Of a stretch of 64,000 bases of DNA, positions 55,966 through 64,000 are shown piece after piece; position 1 is the stretch's first letter; each line of letters opens with the position of its first letter. The notes beneath the pieces are model-generated. The model did no database searches. It had not been told where the DNA came from and saw only the letters and a program-made list of their open reading frames with translations. Location of the stretch: the NCBI RefSeq assembly GCF_000512585.2, contig NC_089247.1, positions 1,488,001-1,552,000 of the forward strand, given 5' to 3'. This DNA is from Kwoniella bestiolae CBS 10118 (taxonomy: Eukaryota > Basidiomycota > Tremellomycetes > Tremellales > Cryptococcaceae). The position numbers and the translations under genes are program-made.

Positions 55966-58900
55966 ATGTCCTCTCTCATCATCCTACCTTCCCACACAGA
56001 TGCCTTTTCAGCCTATCAACCCAGCAAAAACGCGCACCTGGACTTTGTATCCGCCGTAGATCTGGGAAGAGGCGGATCATCATCGAAGAAAGATGGAATC
56101 AAGACTGTTCGACTAGACCTATCCGGTAAGTGGAGTCAACTACCACCTACCATCCCCATCCTGCTGCGCTGATACATCCATCGCTTGATTGCACAGTGAA
56201 AAGCGCTGCTCCACCCCCTAATGAACTACTTCAATCCCTCTTATCGTCCATCCCATCGATTTTATCTGGCGCTCCGGCAAAGGAATCATACCACGCGTTA
56301 TCTCATACATGCCACAAACTTGTATTGCAGCCTCATACACTTGGTCCGACGATCTACGGGCGGATCAAAGATGATTTGGAGAGGTCTGCCAATGGCTTGG
56401 TAAGAGAGTGGAGGGGAAGTATCATGGCAAGGGAGGAAGGGTGGTTAGGTCGATTGGTACAGGGTTGGGAGTCATGGGAGAAGAGAGTTGTAAGTGATCT
56501 TACACCAACCTGCTTTCTTTCTCCCGGATATGAGAAAAACCCAATATCATGCCCTTGATCAATGCTGATGCGTATTCTGTAGAACCTCTTATCAGCGATA
56601 TTCGTATACCTCGATCGAGTCTATTCTAACCCAGTCAACGGTATCTCATCGATCAAGGAACTGTCCATCAACACATTCAGAAAGGTCATATGGGAGAACG
56701 AGATCATACTGGAAAAGACCAGATCAGAAGTACTGGGCTGGTCAACCAAAGAAAGGGAGATAGAGGGGTGAGCTATCATCTTCTCTACCCCCGTAAGAGA
56801 CCTGTTCAGCTGATACATCGTATGAATAGAGCAATGGAGGATGTCAGACCGACGATCCAGCATATATCCACTATCGCGAAGATCTTGGATACATTTACTG
56901 AGTCTATCCAGAATCCTTATATCGAACTTGCAACGGAATATCATTCCACTTCTGCCGAAGAAAAGGTCAAACAAGTTGAAGGTTCTAGTAATGGTCTCAC
57001 GGCCAGTAGATATGTCGAATGGGTGTTGGAAAAGGTCGTAGAAGAGAAGGAACGTGCGGACGCATGCCTAGATGAGAATGTCGCGCAACAGGTGGTCAGC
57101 GTGGTAAGGAAGGAAGCGGGGCAGAATGTCGCTGAGCGAGTCATAAGGACAGGTAAGTTCGCTTTAACGCGACCCAATCAATGATGAGCCGGATTGAACT
57201 CCGGTACACCTCGTCTTCATTCGTCTTCGATTGCATTCTATTCTCCGCAAACCAAACCATGATAAGTTCCATATTGATCACGATATCTCGATCATAGCCC
57301 TAGACGAATCAATGGACTCACAAAACTTTGAATCCCTCTCACGACTATATACCTTCTCAACCGATATCAAGTCTTTCCCCACCTTAGTGACATCCCTCGA
57401 GGATCATCTGGAAAGTAAACTCAAAGCGCTGATATCCGACCCGGCGAACGATCCTCAGATGATCGACGGGACGCTCAAGTTGAAGAGATTCATCGATAAG
57501 GCGATTTCAAACCTTTTCGAACCCGCTCATGAGAATGCTATAGAAGAGCAAGACAAAAAGGATCAAAAAGATGTGATAGAGAGGAAAAGATTGAGAAGGA
57601 ATAGACAGTTCGAACTTGAGGAGGCATCCAGAACGGGATTCAAGAAAGGTTTGGGTAGTAGGCAGAACGCTCCTGCTGAGTGGATTGGTGAGATCTCTTT
57701 CCTGATACATCTTCGTCTTGCCGTTCAATCCATATATCAAGTGTCGGCGGTTCAACTGCGCCCATGAGGACCAAAAGCTAATGTCGTTTCACATCTCACA
57801 GCCAAACACTTAGACCTGGCAATGCGTCGTGGACCATCATTATCAGATTCAGAATTCAACTCGCACCTGGACGAAATCATCGCCTTGATTGGATTCACAA
57901 AGGATAAAGATGTGTTCAAGGCCTTCTACTCTACTCAGTTGGCGAAGAGATTGTTGCTTGGTAGATCGGCTAGTGATGATATGGAGAGGAACATGATTGC
58001 AAAGTTGCAGAAAGGTGAGTAAGCTTGAAATGATTCATCGCTGGCTGGGCTGCTAGAATGGATTGCTGATTGATCGATTGTTGTCAATGTAGAGATGGGA
58101 GAGGAGTTTACTTCGGGAGATATTATGATGAAGGATTTGCAGTTGTCTGAGACGTAAGCTCACCATCTCCGGATTGTGACGCCAAGGAATCTAGCTGACT
58201 GTTCCTGATGTATAGTTTGGTCAAGACATATCAATCGATCCAAGCGAAAGAGGCAGAACAATACAAAGATGCAGGAAATTTCACTGCCAACGTCTTAACA
58301 GAATCAGCCTGGCCAGCGTAAGTTGACCGAATCTCTTATCAGCTATGTCCCACCCATCTATGTTATGGAAGGTCAAGCTGATTCGTTGTTGTAAATAGAT
58401 ACCCACTACTAAAAGACGGATGGAACTTCCAATTACCCTCCAACCTCCAATCTTCAGTCGATCTATTCACTTCGTGGTATTCCACTCAACATAAAAATAG
58501 ACAATTGTCGTGGAGATTCCAATTATCCACTGTGACGCTCACTGCTAGATTTGGGAGTAGTGCGAGGTACGAGATTGGAGTTAGTCTTTTCCAGGCTGTT
58601 GTGCTGCTGTTGTTTAATGAGGAGGATACGTTGGATTTTAATGAGATTAAGAATAGGACTGGTATCGGTGAGTGAATAACCCTTTCTTTCGTTCAATAGC
58701 TTTATTGGAAGCGCTGTGTGGTTTTTGAGGAGAGACCGTGGGGAGGGAGTGGAACGTATAGTACGGATGATTTGCTGATTATGTTTTTTTTGTGTGTGAT
58801 TGCAGAAACTCAAGAGTTGATCAGGACATTACAATCCCTCGCTCTGGGTCGAAAGAACACCAGAGTTTTACTCAAGAAACCACCTGGGAAGGAAGTGAAC

Positions 58901-59409
58901 CCTACAGATGTGTTTGCTTGGAATAAGGGATTCACAAGTGATAGGATCAAATTCAAGATTAATGGGATTCAGCAGGATATGTCTGTGAGTGTTGGCGATG
59001 TTGCGTTGTCACGCGGAAGAAAAGCAAGACCGTGACGAGCAATGTGGAGATAGGCATATATACGGGAGCCATACTGATCGTTTTTATATGACGCAGGCCG
59101 AAGAATCCAGGAAGACAAACGAACAAATTCATATTGATCGAGTATCTGTACTGGAAGCTACGATAGTTAGAATAATGAAGGGTAAAAAGAAATTGAGCTT
59201 GCAGCTGTTAATTGATAATGTCGTTAGTGATGTGGTGAAGAGATTTCCACCTGATGTGAAGGAGATTAAGAAGAGGGTTGAAAGTTTGATTGAGAGGGAG
59301 GTGAGTTGCGTCTTTTGTATATAACAACAATGCGATGCTGATGGTGTGTTGATGGTAGTTCCTTATGAGGGATGAGGAGGAGAGGGGGATGTTACATTAC
59401 TTGGCTTAG
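55966..59409 (+). CDS. CUL4: cullin, Cul4 type (E3 ligase scaffold)
   Basis: A multi-exon gene (about 13 exons). A short N-terminal region (MSSLIILPSHTDAFSAYQPS) is followed by cullin helical repeats, then AKHLDLAMRRGPSLSD, YSTQLAKRLLLGRSASDD, MIAKLQKEMGEEFTSGD, FQLPSNLQSSVDLFTSWYST and LSTVTLTARFGSSARYEI. In the cullin-homology region, ETQELIRTLQSLALGRKN and KFKINGIQQDMSAEES fit Cul4 best. The C-terminal winged helix has VLEATIVRIMKGKKKLS; the Lys in IVRIMK is the neddylation site of cullins. The end IEREFLMRDEEERGMLHYLA matches cullin C-termini. It should scaffold a Ddb1/Rbx1 ubiquitin ligase acting on chromatin and repair substrates, if Cul4. Confidence 0.87.
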
Positions 59410-59869
59410 GTGATTGTCTTGTATACCTACACTACTGTATCATGGATCCATCCAGTGTTGATGGATATGTATTGAAACAGTATTTAGATGATATGTTGAA
59501 TGTCTAGTCGTTACATATGAACCACCACTTCCACTCGTCCGGCATCGTCTACTGTAAGCCGATGATGTCACCTCAAGTGATCTACGTACCTGGCGCCCAA
59601 TACCCTGAGAAACACGCCATTTTAACCTTGTGCCTGAGGATGAGTATGAAAACGTGGTTTGGGGTTACTTACGGTTGCGGTGTTTGTGGTCAGTTAGGAG
59701 GTTGAGATAACGACATTTCCATTATTCATTTCCCATCAAACAAGCATCAACAAGTACTCGAAAGACAACTATATATACCAGGTCATCTCGTCCTTCCTAC
59801 TTGCTATCTCCCGCATCTGCACATAGACTTATGAGCCCATAGACTTGTAGAAATACTGAACACTCCAAA
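59410..59869. other. intergenic, alpha-amylase promoter
   Basis: 460 bp. A short open frame (59517-59705) has no domain and is not called. TATATATACC near 59771 lies about 95 bp before the amylase ATG and may be its TATA element. Confidence 0.5.
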
Positions 59870-62800
59870 ATGGCTCATCACGCAAACGAAGATGCAAGGG
59901 GGAAACCAGGTGAGCTCGTCCATCCATTCTCATCCCACCGTGTGTTAGTGGATATCCTATGTGGTGCTGATCAGTCTGGGGCGAAACTTGCACATAGGTA
60001 ATTATACCATGATGCAATACTTTGAGTATGTCTGATCCCTCCAATTGACACCTCTCGTCTTGCTACGCGGGAGGGGGGGACCTGCGTATACAGTGTAGCT
60101 TGTACTGATGTGTCTCGCTATCTGATAGGTGGTATTGCCCCTCTGGGGGTGTACATTGGAAGAAGTACGCGGACGATGCGGAACACCTTGCTGATATAGG
60201 TATCACCGCTTGTTGGTTGCCTCGTGAGTGACCTCTAACCTCAATGTCCCAAAATACTATGATAGGAGAGAGTTTGGCTCATACCATGCTTTGTGTTGTG
60301 TAGCCCCTACCAAAGGATCAAGTCCGTAAGTCTCGGTCAACCTGTACCCTTCAGATTTGCAATACTGAGAATGAAACTGATCATTCTCTCATATCGTGTT
60401 CTAGCGAGGGAACAGGATATGATATGTGAGCTTTTCATTCGTTCTCATTGAAATCGCCAGAAGCTCATCAGCTTATTTATCGCTCCAGCTACGACCTCTG
60501 GGATCTGGGTGAATTCGACCAAAAGGGGGGTAAACCCACCAAATGGGGGTCTAAGGAAGATCTCCTGAACGCTATCAAGAAGGCCAAAGATAATGGAATT
60601 ATCAGTTACATCGATGCTGTATTGAACCATAAGTAAGTTATCATCACTGCTCGACTTCCTTGAAAAATCTACGAGTGTAGTGATGAGGAATGGTAGCCGG
60701 AAGACGTAACGCTGATTTCAAATCTCTGAACCGCGCAGAGCCGGTGCAGACGACAAGGAAGAGTTCCTAGCTACGATGGTCGCTCAGGATAATCGAAATA
60801 AGGAGGTCGGGGAGATGCATAACATCGAAGCGTGGACCAAGTGAGTCAGGCTCTTTCTTGCTCTTCTTGTTTCATACATGCATGTAGTGGGAGTATGGCT
60901 GACCGGTACAACGGAATCTTTCAGATTCACCTTCCCAGGTCGAGGTGAAGAGTACTCAAAGCTCAAGTGGAACTATAATCATTTCACTGGGGTGGATTAT
61001 GATGCCAAGACTGAGACTAAGGCTATCTTCAAGGTTGGTTGAGTTTTCAGAGAGTGTATCGACGAAATTATGGCTTATAAGAATTGGATGTGATGTACAG
61101 ATTCAAGGAGATGGCAAAACCTGGGCTAAAGATGTGGATGATGAGAACGGTCAGTTGATTTTGACTTCATGATTTTGGAAGTGTATAACTGATGGCGATT
61201 TGAAACATAACAGGTTCCTATGATTACTTGATGTTTGTAAGTCCCAACAAGCCCCGAATATCGATGGACAAACGGTGGTATGCGTAAAATATTGACTCTC
61301 GCTTTGACGTCTTCCTTTTTGGTCATCTTAGTCTGACAGTGAGTGATAAGCGAGCATATCTCCTTGCCGAATTCAGAGCTGAAGTTGCGTACTTCCTCCC
61401 TAGTCGACCACAATCATCCTGAAGTCGAGCAAGATTTATTGTACGTTTCACTCTTCGTCCGGTCAGACTCGATCACTAGCTGATGGTGATTGAACAGCAA
61501 ATGGGGTGATTGGATCCTGAGGGAGACTGGAGCTTATGGGTTTAGGTTTGACGCTGTCAAACATATCTCCGTGAGTCAGCTCCCGCCTTCTCAGAGTAAA
61601 CGTCAAAAGTGAAGGTTGCTAATTCAGTGGAACACAGCAATCATTCATCGGAGATTTCGTCAAACACGTTAGATCGTCCGAAGGAGGTAAAGCCAAGGCA
61701 TTCTGCGTAGGGGAGTTCTGGCATGGTCAGTTCAATTTTTCTCCCCCCCTCACCCCTCATTGGGATAGCGAGCTGACAGAATAAGGTTGTAGATTCCGTC
61801 GATGCTCTGGTCGAGTACGTTGAAGGGCTGGGAACTCAATTCTCATGCTTCGATTCTTGTCTTCAAGGTAAGCTAGCAGTCGGAAGATTCGTAACTCCTC
61901 ATTACATCGTAGCTGACATCTATTTCTGTTAGACAACTTCCACGTAAGTGCCGCCAGACTTCGACTCGGGGACAAAAGAACAAACTGATCAAACAATCTA
62001 TATCTTAGTCCGCTGGAGAACAACGAGAGAACTATGATCTCCGACAAATCTTCGATAACACCTTGGTCCAAAGGAGACCCATCGATGCTGTGTGAGTGAT
62101 GTCTCCGAACCACTAGATACAGTCAGCTGATGTAATTATTTGGACTATGTACAGCACCCTCGTTGACAATGTGAGCGCATGCCCTAGATATGGGGACCAG
62201 TGACTATATCTGATACGAATCTGCTTTAGCACGACACCCAAGTTGGTCAATCTCTTCAAAGATGGGTATCATCCGCCTTCAAGCCTTTGGCTTACGCTCT
62301 GATCCTGTTGAGAGTTGATGGGTACCCGTAAGTCGACATCCTCCTCGGTTCTGCCAGGCTCGGGTATCGAGATGAACTAACCAGGACAACGGTATGAACC
62401 TATGGCAGATGCGTCTTCTACGGTGACCTGTACGGCACAGCAGGTGACAACCCCCAACAACCCGTTTCTCAGCTAGAGGATATTATCAGAGCTAGAAAAT
62501 TGTTCGCTTATGGTGAATTGAACGATTACTGGGATCACCGTGAGTTGTCTCATCACCTTCATCTCCGCTCCTCCTGATAGGGAGTGAGACTTGGTCAACC
62601 TCGCTCTGCTCGTGGTTTTCGTGCCCTTATAAGCGATTTGCATTGCTGATATCCCCGTCACTTTGTATCAGCCAACTGCGTAGCATGGCTCCGAAAGGGT
62701 GACGAAGAGCACGACGGATGTGTAGTAGTGATCTGCAATGGCAAGGAAGATGGATCCAAGAAGATCTCAGTAGGCAAAGAACATGCCGGAGAGAAATGGA

Positions 62801-63033
62801 CGGATGTTATGGGATGGCATCAGGGTGAAGTGACCATTGACGATGGTGAGTTTGGTCATTCCCCAATGCAATGTCCCATAGAACTGTCACATCAAGTAAG
62901 ATGAGAAGGAGAGTTGCTGACTCGTCGATCCTCATACACAGAAGGATGGGCGGAGTTCTTTTCTCCTCCTGAGAGTATCTCCATCTGGACAAAGGTCGAT
63001 GCGAGGGGTCGAGAGGAGTTTAAGAAGGATTAG
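59870..63033 (+). CDS. intracellular alpha-amylase, GH13_5-type
   Basis: A highly split gene (about 19 exons) starting MAHHANEDARGKP, with no signal peptide. GH13 landmarks in order: MMQYFEWYCPSGGVHWKK, LADIGITACWLPPPTKG, GYDIYDLWDLGEFDQKG, GIISYIDAVLNHKAGAD, TFPGRGEEYSKLKWNYNHF, LKWGDWILRETGAYGFRFDA followed by VKHIS (nucleophile Asp in FDAVKH), FCVGEFWHDS (acid/base Glu), VDNHDTQVGQSLQRWV (transition-state Asp) and ALILLRVDGYPCVFYGDLYG. The HW, GQSLQRWV and DLGEFDQKG patterns are those of the bacterial AmyA/liquefying type, GH13_5, which fungi also have as cytosolic enzymes. It would hydrolyse alpha-1,4-glucans inside the cell, for example glycogen-derived chains. Several catalytic motifs are cut by introns (VDN|HDTQ). 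Confidence 0.92.
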
Positions 63034-63365
63034 ATTTGGTGCTCTTACGTTCTCTGAGAATGATAGATTTGTGAATCACCGTATCTCTGATCTCTGATCG
63101 ATGATCGATATTTCACCTGTGACTGATAGATGATTTTGCTCCTCTTCTTAATTTATTTGGTTATACAAATTCTACATACACATATACCTATACATATGCT
63201 AAGAAGATTGACCCTTTTCGGACGTACTGTACTTGAAAATGCATCGTTATTACTCTGTCACGACGTGGCCAACATGGACTGTGTGACGGGTACGAGTAAT
63301 GCATAACAAGTTTACTATCTGTACAATACAGTACAATGAATTCTTACAATGCAATACAAACAAAT
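63034..63365. other. convergent intergenic region
   Basis: 333 bp between the amylase stop and the transcription factor stop, AT-rich, with 3'-UTR character. No gene is seen. Confidence 0.5.
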
Positions 63366-64000
63366 CTAAATCAACAAGATTCCCTTCTCCCAACCCAAAT
63401 CCCTCTTCATAACATCCAACCAATCTATCGTTCCCCCCTCCCCCTCCCCCTCGTTGGTAACGGTACCGTCAATCACCACACGATGAATATGGTTCCGCCT
63501 CTCCCATACTTTCTCAATCAACATCCAAACGTACTTTGTATTCCCAAACATCAGAGCCCCGCTATCCAAATTCAAAAACAATGATCTGAAAAACCCCTGA
63601 AGGGAGGGAACACAATGACAAGCTGAGATGGCTATTGGGAAGATCAATGCTCTTATAAATTCGTTTGTCTGTTTTTGTTTCTTTCCCTTCCCTTCTCCCT
63701 GTTCCCCTACTTGTCCAATGTTTCCATTATCAGGAAGTCTGGTTTGTCTATTTTCTAGGACTTTCAATTTCCCAATAAGATCGACAATCCTCAAAATCGG
63801 TTCCATTACCCCCTTAATCTTGGGGAAAGGCCCATTAACAGCTATAGCCAAAAACAACCTCGCGGACTCGTATTGACAATCACTCATCAATTTCCCAATT
63901 TCCTCTCGATCCTTCTCCTCTTTGGAATTGTAGCTCGAGATGGAAATGCGCTTTTCACGCCATGAGCGTTCGTTAAGGAGGATCTTGATTTCGTGGCCTC
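63366..64000 (-). CDS. fungal transcription factor, C-terminal fungal_trans_2-like part (partial)
   Basis: The minus-strand frame is open from the right edge (64000) to the stop at 63366, so the gene continues beyond the window. The visible 211 residues have features of the fungal-specific transcription factor domain that accompanies Zn2Cys6 clusters: ESARLFLAIAVNGPFPKIKG, FIRALIFPIAISACHCVPSL, FFRSLFLNLDSGALMFGN, VWMLIEKVWERRNHIHR and, at the end, IDWLDVMKRDLGWEKGILLI. A Gly/Lys/Gln-rich loop (GQVGEQGEGKGKKQKQTNE) interrupts the domain. The DNA-binding N-terminus lies outside, so the binding specificity and target genes cannot be told. Confidence 0.75.
   Translation of the reverse strand, partial: GHEIKILLNERSWREKRISISSYNSKEEKDREEIGKLMSDCQYESARLFLAIAVNGPFPKIKGVMEPILRIVDLIGKLKVLENRQTRLPDNGNIGQVGEQGEGKGKKQKQTNEFIRALIFPIAISACHCVPSLQGFFRSLFLNLDSGALMFGNTKYVWMLIEKVWERRNHIHRVVIDGTVTNEGEGEGGTIDWLDVMKRDLGWEKGILLI

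Noticed and set aside
59517..59705. 62-codon frame with several cysteines upstream of the amylase
   Set aside because: Short, no homology recognised, and overlaps the amylase promoter region.
1..64000. CRISPR array, prokaryotic operon or phage-type system
   Set aside because: The DNA is intron-rich eukaryotic sequence; no regularly spaced direct repeats with spacers or operon-like gene runs were seen.

Overview
The window is nuclear DNA of a filamentous/yeast basidiomycete. Genes are dense and broken by many short introns (about 50-70 nt, GTNNGT donors, CTNAC/CTGAC branch points, AG acceptors), and the proteins (AVL9, CHO2, BUB1 of the MadBub type, HSP12, TFIIIA, PAM16) are fungal. Intron style, gene structure and codon use suggest Tremellales (Cryptococcus/Kwoniella relatives). 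That placement is inference, not a database result.

Left part (1-5578): gene-poor. It holds two intron-containing tRNA-Arg(UCU) genes in opposite orientation and one short C48 (Ulp1-like) protease gene whose nucleophile position reads Ser instead of Cys. No other gene can be supported there.

5579-22529: a conserved hypothetical gene; a four-copy degenerate repeat with a small hairpin; a small unknown gene; PAM16 (mitochondrial import motor); AVL9 (DENN-type late secretory protein); a CDK-like kinase with an unusual catalytic loop and a long pyrimidine-rich intron; TFIIIA with nine zinc fingers; a Rho GTPase; and a SIRT2/Hst2-type sirtuin whose ATG is apparently split by an intron.

22530-44621: a sterol-glucosyltransferase-like enzyme divergent from BUB1 (KEN boxes, GLEBS, an array of ABBA-like motifs and a kinase domain in one polypeptide); an FMN reductase; two tandem paralogous seven-TM receptor-like genes sharing splice sites and a C-terminal motif; a Ser-rich acidic protein with a very long upstream region; and methionine sulfoxide reductase A with a probable mitochondrial presequence.

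44622-64000: HSP12 facing a hydrophilic LEA-like protein across a promoter with stress-type motifs; a SET/MYND (SMYD-like) protein; CHO2 phosphatidylethanolamine methyltransferase; a cullin-4-type scaffold; an intracellular GH13_5-type alpha-amylase; and the C-terminal part of a Zn-cluster-type transcription factor running off the right edge. The genes are mostly unrelated housekeeping and regulatory genes, with no biosynthetic or mobile cluster. The notable material is local: motif arrays, paralogous receptors, introns at start codons, and small repeats. All exon boundaries were placed by eye from splice signals and frame continuity.
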